Part shown: piece by piece, positions 1 through 10,290 of the stretch | Numbering within the stretch: the first letter of the stretch is position 1 | How the letters are laid out: the number at the start of each line of letters is the position of its first letter | Origin: Chara braunii | Taxonomy: Eukaryota > Streptophyta > Charophyceae > Charales > Characeae | Assembly: GCA_003427395.1 (NCBI GenBank) | Contig: BFEA01000511.1 | Location: 640,173-662,764 of the forward strand | Direction: 5' to 3' | Length of the DNA: 22,592 nt | Notes under the pieces: generated by a model | The model's database searches: none | Told to the model about the DNA's origin: nothing | What the model saw: the letters and a program-made list of their open reading frames with translations, nothing else | Position numbers and translations under genes: made by a program

Positions 1-1550
1 TTTATTTCGAGTTCGTCATCGGTACGGTAACGGTGCAGGTTGCTGCGGTGTGCCACTCCGCTATTTTTGGTTGAGGCCTTAGGACCGGAGGTATGAGTTC
101 CCGGTGCTGCCGCAGGTATTGCTGGGTATCCATGGACAGTGTCCGTACCCTCGCTGTTGTAGACCTGTGGACACGGGTCTCCAGTAACCCATGACCTGCG
201 ACTGCAGTCCGGTTATAGCCTGGGTGTTGGGCCTGGTACTAGGGGTACAAAGAGTGCTAACCCTCAGCAATGAACANGTACCGCTGAGGGCCAGGAATGA
301 GCTCGTGGGAGCTGGGACCGAGACAGGATATAGGACAGACCACGGGAAAGCCAAAGGGGAGAACAGGCGGGACAGTATCCAGAGGCGTGCAAGGCGTACC
401 CNCAACACACCGGGCTNGGGGATGGCAAGCACGAGGGGGAATTGGACAGCAGGGCGACGGGGGAGAACTGGGCGCACCGGGCAAGCGACCGCGGTGAACG
501 CAGCGTACGAGTATGCAGGACGAAGGGCGCAGAGGATGGCGCTGGTCATATCCCTCCGTGTGAGAGCTCTGGTTACGGTCAGCGCTGCACCCGTGAGCAG
601 TGATCGGTGGGGAAGAGGAGAGTGACGATGGAAACAGTGCGAGAGGGAGACGGGCAGTGAAATGGAGACAAGAGGGAAGATAGATTAGAGAGAGATGTGG
701 AGTGCAGAACGCAAACGGATTTGACCCTGAATGCGCGCCACGTTTGGCCGTGTGACGTAATTTATTTTATTGTATTTAACCTGATGAAAAGGGAAACTGC
801 ATACGAATCTGGATAGCCTTGTGCTCCAAAACAGAGTGTATCCTACTTACCAGAAAAAGGAAGAGATTGCATTGGCCATTTCTCCCGGCTTACGAATGAT
901 AAAGCGTACAGACACACGCTAGTAACGGACTCTCACGTGAGGAGGCGACAGAAAGAGGAAGGAGCAGACACAGAGAGAGAGCGGACTGGGTGAGAGTGAG
1001 AGGGTTAGAGGATGAGAAAGGAGGAAGAGTAGAGACTAGGGAATGCTAGGAGGAGAGTAAAGGGAAACGAGGGAGCCTTTGTGCTACCTTTTCGACATAG
1101 GCGGGGTTAAAGGGCTATAATAAGTTTTCACTCAGAGCGTCAATGTAAGATTCGTTTTCGCGAGTGTCAGGGGTACTTCAAAGAGCAGGCTTTGACCGTT
1201 CCGATTCTCATACTGACGAAGTTTGGACATAACGGTGAGGTGCGCGACAAGCCCGATTGCTCCACAAATCCGGGGAAACGGGAGAGATTGAGTAGAGGTG
1301 AAGCGACAGTCAGTGCACTTTTCAATCTCAAGTGCCTGGCCTTGAAACGACCAGGTACCTGTAAGTGAAGACTCTCGGAGTGGCCTACAGAGCCAAAGAA
1401 TGGGCAAAGCCAAAAAATGGGCACACGCGGGGAGTCCGACCACAAAGAACTGCTTGCTGGTGATTGAGTGCAGCGCTGCAGAGCTCAAAAGACTGGAGTG
1501 TGGCAGTGTATTTATGCATGTTGACGCTTAACTTTTATTCACCACTCTGG
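1..1550. other. Unassigned region, purine-rich in part
   Basis: I see no recognisable gene. Open frames exist on both strands (for example 191-625 on plus and 79-549 on minus), but they overlap each other, carry N positions and show no family motif. From about 600 to 1080 the plus strand is strongly purine-biased (GA-rich), which opens chance frames on the complementary strand. Ambiguous bases here and up to about 2550 suggest lower assembly quality. Confidence 0.5.
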
Positions 1551-1589
1551 TCAGTAATTCTGCAGGAAGGACAAAGCTAGCTGAACTAA

Positions 1590-1680
1590 GTGGGAGCCCC
1601 CCCCGATCTCGAACACCCACATGGGTTTGATGACTAGGCACCTGATTAGCAACGGGCTGTCAAAAATAAATAAATAAATT
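1590..1680 (+). mobile_element. Candidate short A-tailed retroposon
   Basis: The stretch ends in an AAAATAAATAAATAAATT tail (about 1663-1680), the kind of A-rich simple tail left by LINE or SINE retroposition. Just before the tail is TGATTAGCAACGGGCTG. A near match, TGATTAGCAACCGGACTG, precedes the poly(A) end of the antisense insertion at 7286-8062, so the two may share a 3' end. No clear Pol III boxes and no target-site duplication were found. The 5' boundary is a guess. Confidence 0.3.
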
Positions 1681-1689
1681 NCGACCGTG

Positions 1690-2814
1690 CGGATTTGGAG
1701 TGGGCTGGCTGTAGCAGTTTGTCCCGCTGATCTAATCGAGTTGGCCAAGCCATTTAGTTCGTGAGTATCAGGTTGAGATAGTGAGATGATCGAGAACGGT
1801 GGCTTATATAATATCGAAGAGAGTCGATTAACTGCTATCTGGCCCCCAAGGTACACTCACAGATAGAGAGAGACAGTCAGCAAGGGGACAGAGAGCTGTG
1901 AAGGAGATAGAGAGCAACGATGGCAATGTCATGAAGTAACCATTTTGGCACATGATCTGATAATCACCATGTATGACAACCTTTATGCACGTGGATCAGA
2001 GTGACCTTGAAGCAACGAGATTGAACTTTGGCATTTTTGGGTTCTACCCCAATCGAAAGTTGTGAAGCTGTGTCACACTTGCTAATTAAGGGAATCCATT
2101 GGCATGCCTTTATTGGCTGGGTGAGTACATACATACTTCCGGTCGCAGACGGTGAGCTGGCTCTAAAATTCAGAGAACCACGGTTCCCAAACTTTCACCG
2201 ACAATCTGGTCTGTATGGACATGGCAAAACAAGCTGCTCCCCGGGGTTGTGGTAGGCGGAAAATTATAGGAATACCCCTAGGGTTTCCCTAGACTTCTGC
2301 GTGTGTCCCAGCTCCTNCTGTGGTTACACTTGGAACTTTGTCANGTTNGGAACTTCCCCTGTTCTAACTGTGACCCTAGTCATGTATCGGATCTTGTGAC
2401 TACCCCGGTAGCTTGGGTTTTGTCGGTGCCGCTTTCTGATTCTTGTTTATCGCAAAAATATCCCTGTAGATCAGAGTAGATTCCTAATCTCATCTCTGCA
2501 CCCAAATTTGAGTCATGCCCCTGCCGAGCTGAGAATCAACANGAATAGNCCAAAAACACGTTTCGACTTGGAACTCAGATCAGCGGGCCATGATATACAG
2601 TTTTATTTTGTTTGTGTTTTTACTTTGTTCTTTCCTTGTTTCCGTCTCCAATAAGGACGTACTAGATCAACTTCAAAGCGGGGCGTGGCAGGCAAAACTA
2701 AGCCCCGCTCCCTGTTCAGTGCTGAGGACCTCTGAAGGGGGCACGACGGGTGACAGACGTCGCTGCCCTTGGCTTCAGCATAGGACAGGCGACCCCTCCC
2801 CGGGTTTCCTCACA
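1690..2814. other. Unassigned region
   Basis: No recognisable gene. Short frames (2028-2255 and 2590-2820, plus) match no family I know. Several N positions lie between 2317 and 2549. The base composition is mixed, without obvious tandem structure. Confidence 0.5.
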
Positions 2815-2894
2815 TCGTGATGCAATCCTGTTTTTGGTTCGAGGTCATGACTATCTGGTCTCTTGTGTATGATGCTGTTTGGTTTCTGTAGTTC
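2815..2894 (+). repeat. 80-bp dispersed repeat, copy 1
   Basis: This 80-bp block matches 11136-11215 without gaps at 74 of 80 positions, in the same orientation, and the match stops sharply on both sides. It contains GGTTCGAGGTC, which fits the Pol III B-box consensus, but no A box is evident upstream. The two copies lie outside the chromovirus relic, one on each side. A fragment of a SINE-like family or an LTR remnant are both possible. Confidence 0.7.
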
Positions 2895-4123
2895 TCATCA
2901 CACTGGGAACACCCAATATTCACCACATAGCTTTCCTGGCAATCCCCTCTCCACCTGGGTCGCCTCACTTGTCTTCACCATCCTCACTACACACCTTCCT
3001 CGGCTGCTCGCCTGGCAGACCGCATGCATGTACCGCAAAGGCAGAAGACAAGTGCTAGATGAGCGCACCGTACCACAACTCCGATACCAAGATCGGGTCA
3101 TCTGGTGAGAATACCTGTGGTTGGGGGCAGTTTTTTTGAGGTACGTTGCACCTGACCTTATCTACCCTCTTCGACACTTCTTACCGTGAGGATGTGTGTT
3201 TTGTCTTGATAGTCCTCTCATGTGAGGAGTCGTATGCGCTAAACCTTGAGAGTCATCAGTGTTCACGTGGAGCATCTAGAAGGAGAGGGCGGTGCTATCT
3301 GAAGGGCCCTGGACGAAGCACTGGGTCACGGTCACCATGCCAACCCATCGGGAGTAGAGCACGCATGCTTTGCTGCTTCGTCCTTCGCCTGCTTGCTGTG
3401 CTACAGAGGGGTTATGAGGGGCAGACCAACCCTATGGGAAAGACGAGACCGACTGTCTATAAATAAATACCGGCGGGGACCTTCCATTGGCTGTGAATGT
3501 CGTCCTGTTTGCGACATTAAATAATTCATGAGGACTTCAGGGGCCATCCATAAAAACGTCTCCTGATAGCTAATCAGTCGATGTAAGGCTCGCTGCACGC
3601 GAGGATAAACACGGTATAGGGCTGGGCAGCTCAGCAGGACCCGGGGCACAGGGGTGGGCCGTGTGCACACCTTTAGACACGCACACTGTTCTGGATTGCT
3701 CAGGGACGTTGACGACAAAAGACATTCAGGAAGAACTGAGGGAGGGGTGGATTCCAAGTGATAAGTTTGGGCAAAATTTCATTATGCAAACAGACCCAAC
3801 AAACGATTCTATTTTCATTTTGATTAGTTAGATGTACAACCATTAACGTTTAACAAACAACATAGTTTATAACTGTTCTTTGTTCATTGTGCTTTCTGTT
3901 TGCGAACTAGTCAAAGTCAAAGTAGTTTTGTTTGTAGGAATCTGAACTTACCTGTTGGACCCAAATATTTAGTCTCTGACACAGCCACTGATTATTTATT
4001 TTTTTATTTATTCAAAATCGGTCTGTACATCATGCTGGGGTAGGCATCGAGAGTGTCCTAGTGCAGGCAGTGTATAGTGTTGTAGCCTATGAGTGACAGG
4101 GAGGTCCCACAACCGGACGATAG
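2895..4123. other. Unassigned region upstream of the chromovirus
   Basis: No gene recognised. If the chromovirus had a 5' LTR it should lie here, but I find no stretch matching the candidate 3' LTR beginning at 10302. Positions 3780-4030 are AT-rich, with TTTATTTATT-like runs near 3994-4014. On the minus strand, 3079-3089 reads TGGTATCGGAG, close to the initiator-Met primer-binding-site consensus, but no matching element follows it. Confidence 0.4.
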
Positions 4124-4288
4124 GATCTTGCGATTGGCAAGACACCCGATAGCCCACTTGGCGTTAGGACCAGAGGGCGACAATTATCTCTTCCGTCAGC
4201 AGAGATAGAGAGACAGCAGCAGCAGCGGAGGGCTAGGGCTGCAAAGGCAAGCAAGGCATTCCTGAGCGAGGCCGCTACTTCAGCAGCC

Positions 4289-6087
4289 ATGGCTACTGCT
4301 GTGCAACAAAGCTCTCAGGCTAGCGGTTCAGCGTCTATAGGGTCAACGATCGTACAGATCCAGAGTCAGTCCAGTGGCATGATGCCAAGCCAACCTATAG
4401 TGTTGACCCCTGAGGAGGTCGCCATACAGCGAGCAGCTATTCGCGGGGCAGAACTATAGCAGACGTTAGTGGAGATTAAGGCAGAGAAAGAGAAAATGAT
4501 TAGAAGAAGAGTCAGGATGCAATGGAGAGAAGCGGACATTTGTGAGTTAGAGGGAATGGACCAGACACACATGGATGCAGATGTGAGGACGTTGCGAATA
4601 ATTCTGCTAGTAGTAGTAGAAACGCGGGACCACCACACGACCCTCATCCAGGACATTCAACAGAGTCTGGCCGTTCTGGTCGGGCGTGCGCAGGCAGCTC
4701 CATCACCGTCCAGGCCCGGTGCCTGGCCCGTTGTACAATCTCCACCTTTTGTCCCACAGGTGACTGGGGTATCCCCATATGCCACTCCAGCATCGGTCCA
4801 AGCCACCTCCCTAGGCATGCCCTTTTACAAGAGGGTTCTCAGCAGGTCCTAGTGTGCAGATTCCTGTACAGACTCTGTTTTTCCAACTTCCGTCGCAGGT
4901 TGTCGTAAGCGGGCAGCCTATAGCCTGCACAGCCGCAGGGTACACAACCCCAACACCAGATAGTGCAGCAGCCTGGTCCCCAAGGTCCACAACCTGGAAT
5001 GAGACAGGTGTTGGGACAAGGTTAGTGGGTTCCAAAGACGGCCATTGCTGCTCCTAAACCCTTCACAGAGGACAAGACTCGGAGGGGCGAAGACCTCGAC
5101 ACATGGTTGAGGTCAGTGCAAATATACGTCAAGTGTAAACTTACCTTGCCACACAAGGAAGTGCTTGTGGCTGCCTCTTATCAAGAGGGGAGTGCAACAA
5201 GATGGTTGAGTGGTTTAGTGCAGTTACAGGGATACGGTCATGACTTTCGCTCTTGGGCTGTCAACCAGAAACTGGACGACTTCCTCAAGTTGGTGGAAGA
5301 CAGGTGGCATGATCCTCAGGAGGCTCAAAAGGCCACTGACGCGATCCTGACTTTGCACAACAAGCAGTTTAAGTCGGTAAGAGAGGCCACAAACGTAGTA
5401 GAGAGTCTGATCTGTGTCCCTAGGGTGCGCTATGACCCCCGGGTTCTACTCACCTCCTACCTGAGATGCTTTCCAATGCCTCTTAGGAATCAGTTGGCAG
5501 GTGATGCCAACATCAACATGCACAACTTTCCCTCGTTTAGCAAAAAGACCCTAGACCTAGAGGCAAAGATAGGGCATGGACAAACACCCACGACGGATGG
5601 TAGGAAAAAATCATTGCCTCCCAACTGGAAGGCGAATGGCCGCATTATGTTCGTTGACAACGATGGTTCTACCATCGAGTTAGATGACGACTTTCAGGCG
5701 GGAGTGGGTACAAAGGCAGGTAGCGTAGAAGCTTCAGGGGGTGGAGTAGTCGCTGCCACAGTTCAGAAAGGTAAGGCGACCGGTAGACGACGTGGAGGTT
5801 CCCGTTCTAGGAGTCAAGTTGACCCCAACGCTCCTCCATGGGAGAAAGCGGGTCTAACAGAGGACGTGTGGAGAGAACGGTACACCCGGCAGGCTTGTAC
5901 TATTCGTTGTGGCCAATATGACCATAATCAATTCAAGTGCCGTAACAAAAAGGTGACCGAGAAGATCCCACCTACGATGGGGCAGGCGTTGGGATCCTCC
6001 GCTTCCGTCGGTAGCAATGTGGCCATAGTTCTGACACTGCTCCAGGAAATGCGTCGGGCTAGTACGTATAGTAGCTGTTCGTGCTAG
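4289..6087 (+). pseudogene. gag relic of the chromovirus (capsid, nucleocapsid)
   Basis: Gag packages the element RNA in cytoplasmic particles. The first ATG in an open frame is at 4289; the frame is open upstream to the stop at 4121. Reading begins MATAVQQSSQ, meets TAG at 4457-4459, and continues to 4852 through a charged, helix-prone stretch. A shift leads into a Gln/Pro-rich stretch (about 4945-5020), interrupted by TAG at 5023-5025. The conserved gag domain follows (about 5085-5570; DTWLRSVQIYVKCK, then a W-rich core with SWAVNQKLDDFL). The knuckle at 5896-5940 reads C-x3-C-x4-H-x4-C, one residue longer than the standard C-x2-C. The frame ends at TAG 6085-6087; the pol frame overlaps in +2. 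Assignment as gag is firm; the true start is not. Confidence 0.85.
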
Positions 6088-6094
6088 GGTCGAG

Positions 6095-6885
6095 GTGGTG
6101 GACACACCCTCACCATCTCGAGAGATGGCCCAAGCTACTGACTCCATTGTCGTCCCGCAAATGCATTCAGACCCATCGAGCCTCTGTTCGATGAATGTGT
6201 TTGAGTTCTTAGCAGAGCTAGAGGAGGAGTGGTCCAAATCAGAACCGCTAGCTTCTTGGACGACAATGGCAAACCCCCCTAGGAGTGACATGTTCCTCAG
6301 TGAGGTAGCCATCGACGACTGTAAGGCCAGGGCCTATTATGATACTTGCTCGACTAGGAACTTCATTAGTCGCGCGTACGTTGAGAGGCTGCGCTTACAG
6401 GGGCAAGTGCAGCGCCTGAGTCAACCTGTGAAGTCGATCTGTGCTTCCACGACTACCTTCAGGACGTTGAGTGTTGTTTCCCGTACAAGAGAGGGGAACT
6501 GAGACATCGCGTCTCGTTCCTAGTCAGTGATGATCTCCCTATGGATACCTTGTTAGGTATGTACTACCTCTCGGTTGCGCAACCTTAGTTTGACTGGGAC
6601 CGAAAAGTGGTCAAACACACTTTGCCAGGTGGGGGGACCGCTAGATTACGTAAGTTCAAAGCTAGTAGTCTGATTGAGTCCTATGGATGCATGTGTGCGG
6701 CCGCTTTCAATAACTATTATAAGCAAAATCCGGAGGAGGGTATGTATCTAGTTTATGTCTTTTCAGCAAGCGAGGTGGTGAAAATGTTATCGAAGATAGA
6801 GGGAGTAGTTGCTAAATACCTTGATCTATTTGAAGAGCCGAAAGGGGTTGTTGAGAGGGAGGTCGTCAATTATCCCAGGGTCTAG
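6095..6885 (+). pseudogene. Aspartic protease and pol N-terminal relic
   Basis: This part would release the mature proteins of the polyprotein. Frame 6095-6502 contains ARAYYDTCSTRNFISRAYV (active-site DTCS at 6341-6352), placed like the D-[ST]-G-[ST] active site of retroelement proteases, but with Cys where Gly is expected. Reading then shifts near 6470-6485 into the frame that gives LRHRVSFLVSDDLPMDTLLG, the usual second half with an (I/L)LG-type motif. TAG at 6586-6588 sits between QP and FDWD. The frame continues through 6607-6885 (LDLFEEPKG, the typical linker just before RT) and shifts again at about 6855-6890. The upstream boundary is uncertain, since the frame is open from about 6050 and may have been fused to gag. 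Confidence 0.8.
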
Positions 6886-7285
6886 CATCCCGAAGGGTAG
6901 GATCTATCGGATATCTCCAGGCGAACTTGATGAGCTTCGTCGACAACTCAAGGAACTCGTAGAAAATGGTTGGATCCAGTCGAGTCTCTCCCCTTACGGA
7001 TCTCCAATCTTATTTGTGCCGAAGAAGGGGGGAACTCTGAGGATGTGCATTGACTATAGGGGCCTCAATGCCATCACTGTCAAGAACCGAGAGCCCCTAC
7101 TGCACATCGATGACTTGCTAGATAGAGTGCAAGGGTGCTGGTAATTCAGTAAGATAGATCTGAAGTCCGGGTACCATCAGATTGCAATCCGGCCCGATGA
7201 TCAACACAAAACCGCATTTCAGACCATGTACGGTTTGTACGAGTTTGTGGTGATGCCTTTTGGCCTCTACAATGCTCCTGGCACC
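6809..7285 (+). pseudogene. Reverse transcriptase relic, N-terminal part
   Basis: RT copies element RNA into DNA. Visible landmarks are [20 protein letters not shown] at the domain entry, [31 protein letters not shown], then a TAA at 7142-7144 where an aromatic residue normally precedes [13 protein letters not shown]. The catalytic Asp of the first motif (KIDL) is kept. The same frame continues past the stop through [24 protein letters not shown], where the T-tract of an inserted element begins at 7286. The FxxYxDD box that should follow within about 25 residues is absent both here and after the insertion. The domain is inactive. Confidence 0.92.
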
Positions 7286-8062
7286 TTTTTTTTTTTTTTT
7301 TTTTAACACAACACACACAACCCCATCTATTATGGGGGGCATCAGTCCGGTTGCTAATCACCGACAAGTAGAAAGACAAAGGTCGAAAGAGAAAAATAAA
7401 TAGAAGAAAGCTGGGGAATGGGGGTATCCCCCCAGGCACCCAAAAAGGAGGCCTGAGAGGCAGCGACAGTGAAAAAAGATGGGTAAACTCACTTCTTTCT
7501 AACCCTCCTAATGCTCCCACCGGAAGGCATACTTGCACCCAGTCGTGAAAGCACCTATGAGGTAGAATGTCTGTGCTAGGACCACCCTTTTACACCTCAC
7601 GCCCCCCAAATGACTGTACTATCCTATCTGATTATCTTTTAGTTCCAAGTTCCCTGATATATCACTGTTGTTGGTGTTGCGGCTGTCTCAATGTCCACAT
7701 GTTTCACTGATGGTTCCAGATACTGAATAACCCCAAAACCCTCCCCCCCTTTCCCAATAAAACTACCCCTGACAACTCACCCCAAACCTTCCACAACAAG
7801 TGACTGACACTTCTCAAACGTGCGCGTCTACCCTCCCCTAATATCCCGACCCCAAATCCTCCCACCCACTCCCTTACTATCCCATAAACAAACTAAAGAA
7901 TCTATAATGACTACAGCCTAACATGTCAAACTACCTTTCTAACTACCATGCAGAAAAACCATACCCCGATAGAACCTAACGCACTAGTTATCTTCACCCC
8001 ATGTGAGCACCTAAGACTATACCCCCACTTGATCCCCGACATTGATTATGCTATGAAAAGGC
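7286..8062 (-). mobile_element. A-tailed retroposed insertion, antisense, inside RT
   Basis: RT coding stops at ...NAPGTF and resumes at about 8063 with FQALVKNEEHV; the 777 bp between are foreign. On plus they start with 19 T (7286-7304), so on minus the insert ends in poly(A). Just before the tail, minus strand, is a perfect 6-bp hairpin with a 5-nt loop (CCCCAT/ATGGGG, 7321-7337), then a GT-rich stretch. This fits a 5'-truncated LINE end or a processed transcript. No long coding frame or RT motif is seen in it, and no target-site duplication is evident. Positions 7560-7950 are AC-rich on plus (many CCCC and CCCA runs). Family unknown. Confidence 0.75.
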
Positions 8063-8914
8063 TTCCAAGCTCTAGTGAAAAACGAGGAGCATGTTGCGCA
8101 CTTAGACAAAGTCCTCAGTCTCCTTCGGAAGCACAAGTTTAAGATCAACGGGGAGAAATGCGATTGGGATTTCTTAGGGATGACCGACTACTACCATAAC
8201 TTTGTTAAGAACTATAGTATAGTGGCCGCCCCTTTGACTGACATGACTCGCCTTGATACCCCGTGGGAGTGGACAGACAGGTGTGAGGCTGCTTTTAGAC
8301 ATATGAAGCACGTGTTGACACACCATAAGGTCTTAAAACTTCCTGATCCTGACAAGCCGTTCATAGTAACCACAGATGCCAACCAATACGGCATTGGTGT
8401 CGTGCTCATGCAGCAGGAGGGGCCAAAGTTTAGGCCAATCGAGTACATGTCCAAAAAGATGCCGTCTCAAAAGTTGGCTAAGTCCACCTATGAGAAGGAG
8501 CTCTACGCAATTTACAAGGCACTGACCCATTGGAGACATTACCTCCTTGGAAGGTTCTTCATCGTTAGGACTGACCATCAGACCCTGAAGTGGATGAGAA
8601 CCCAGCCAGTGCTCTCTAATTCATTGAAGCGTTGGATCGAAGTCATTGAACAATATGACTTCGAACCGCAGTATCTGAAAGGGGAGTACAACAAAGTTGC
8701 CGATGCCTTACCGCATAGGCCTGACTTCTCTGGTGCGCTGATCACTGAGTTCGAGCTTGCAGACGATGTCACTTGCTCTTTGGCGGAAGCCTATCGCGAG
8801 GACCAGTTCATGTCCGAGATCATACGCAGACTCGAGGCGAAGGATAAGGTGACTTCTGCCGAGTTTGAATTTGTCAACGGTCTGCTGTTCCTTGAGAAGG
8901 CCGGGAATAAATGA
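8063..8914 (+). pseudogene. RT C-terminal end and RNase H relic
   Basis: RNase H removes the RNA strand during reverse transcription. Reading resumes with FQALVKNEEHVAHLDKVL and KHKFKINGEKCDW, the RT thumb/connection. CDW is then joined directly to FLGMTDYYHNFVKNYS; the roughly 30-40 residues that usually separate these motifs are missing without loss of frame. RNase H follows with TTDANQYGIG (Asp codon 8375), STYEKELYAIYKAL (Glu 8498), RTDHQTLKW (Asp 8573) and NKVADALPHRPD (Asp 8702), so the four acidic active-site positions are kept. SRRP is more usual than PHRP in the last motif. The frame stays open for 279 codons and ends at TGA 8912-8914, with integrase continuing directly in the same frame. 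Confidence 0.92.
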
Positions 8915-9711
8915 TTGTGTGTGCCGGATGGAGAGTCTTTGCGTAGTTTATTTTTATGTGAGTGTCACGATGCCACCGGACATTTTGGCTACAAAAAAAC
9001 AGCAGCCAATCTGCTGCAGCGATTCTGGTGGCCCACGATGATGAGAGACGCCAAGCTGTACGTGGAAACTTGTCAGGTCTGTCAGAGGGAAAAGCCACGT
9101 ACACAGGCTCCTCTTGGGCTTCTAAATCCCCTTCGGATTCCAGAAAAGTCTGGTGAGAGCCTGTCCACGAACTTCATGGATACGCTAGTCACTAGCAAGA
9201 GTGGAATGCGCTATGTCTACGTCATTGTGGATAGATTTAGCAAGTATGCTAGGTTAGTTGCAATGCCTGCAACAGTTAAAACTGAGTACGTAATTAAGTT
9301 GTTGAAAGAGAACTGTGTCAGAGATTTTGGACTGCCAAAAATCTATAGTCAGTGACCGTGATGTGCGATTCACTAGTGAACTGTAGAAAGTCGCAACTGC
9401 AGATGACATCAGGGAACCATGCGGAGGCGAATGGGCAAGCAGAACAGTTGAACCGTGCTGTACAACACCTGCTGAGACACTACATCAAGCCAAATCAGGT
9501 AGACTGGGATGAGAAACTTGCTCTCATCGCCAACCTGTACAACAATGTTGTGCACATCATAACGGGAGTGAGCCCGAACAGTTTGTTGCTGACCTTTAAG
9601 CCCAAACTGCCCTTGGATTTCTTACTGCCCGAGAACCAGTCTTCTGCTGCACTAGGAACCTTAGAGTTTGCTTATCGGTATGAGCGACCGATGCAGCAGG
9701 CTGTTGAATAG
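8915..9711 (+). pseudogene. Integrase relic: zinc-binding domain and DDE core
   Basis: Integrase inserts the cDNA into the host genome. In frame after the TGA at 8912 comes the HHCC domain: CHDATGHFG (His codons 8966 and 8981) and CQVC (Cys 9071 and 9080). The core follows with NFMDTLV (first Asp 9179) and YVIVDRFSKYARL. Near 9340 reading shifts, giving IVSDRDVRFTSEL (second catalytic Asp 9354) and TAG at 9384. It then shifts again into QLQMTSGNHAEANGQAEQLN (catalytic Glu 9424). D2 and E are only about 23 codons apart, against about 35 in the family, so some 7-12 codons are lost between them. The frame continues through HYIKPNQVDWDEKLALIANL to TAG at 9709-9711. Confidence 0.92.
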
Positions 9712-10265
9712 ATGCACAAGGCACAGGCGACAATGATAGAGTCTGAGAACAAGCACCGCCGCCCATCTACATTTCAAGTATGAGAGTCTGGGTTAAGTCC
9801 TCAGAAATGGGACAGGAGCACGGGATCTCCCGCAAGCTCATGCCACAGTACTTTGGACCATGGGAGGTCCTCGATGTTGTTGGGGATGAACCGGATGGGC
9901 CATCATATGTTATTCGCATCCCTGGTCACTTACGTACTTACCCTGTGTTTCACGCTTCCAAACTCGCACTTTTCAGGGAAACAGATCAGTTTTCCCCTCG
10001 TCGCTCAATGCTGCCCCCAACCATGGATGGAGAGGTCGACATTGATGACATCATTGACCACAAGGAAATACCAGTTCCAAGACCGACAGGCAGGGGACGT
10101 CCTTCAAAACCAGAGCTGCAGTACCGGGTTTGGTTCAAACATCATACTGATCCAAAGGAGGATCCATGGTTTACCAGGGAGGAACTGATGCAGACCGCTC
10201 CTCAGGCTGTGGCTCAATATGAAAAGTCTCTGCAGGAGGGAAAGCGCCAAATGATCGAAGACTGA
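9712..10265 (+). pseudogene. Integrase C-terminus with chromodomain-like tail
   Basis: After TAG 9709 the same frame gives ESENKHRRPSTFQV up to TGA at 9781, and reading shifts to 9780-10265. The GPY/F-like module is visible as QYFGPWEVLDVVG ... SYVIRIPGHLRTYPVFHASK. A linker of about 45 residues rich in Pro and Asp follows, then YRVWFKHHTDPKEDPWFTRE and a final helix ending in YEKSL. The aromatic/Trp spacing of this end resembles a divergent chromodomain, the module chromoviruses use to target integration to marked chromatin. The chromodomain call is inference from position and spacing; the GPY/F call is stronger. The frame ends at TGA 10263-10265, 25 bp before the purine tract. Confidence 0.85.
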
Positions 10266-10290
10266 CCTTCTCAGAGGACTAGTGAAGTAT

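Noticed and set aside
79-625. Overlapping ORFs on both strands near the window start
   Set aside because: No family motif, contain N positions, and open on both strands at once.
3079-3089. Minus-strand TGGTATCGGAG as a primer-binding site
   Set aside because: Close to the initiator-Met consensus, but no LTR end or gag-like frame accompanies it.
4036-4053. TGGGGTAGGCATCGAGAG as primer-binding site of the chromovirus
   Set aside because: Position would suit, but no LTR end is demonstrable and no tRNA match is known to me. Its partial likeness to 18961-18978 (12 of 18) is too weak.
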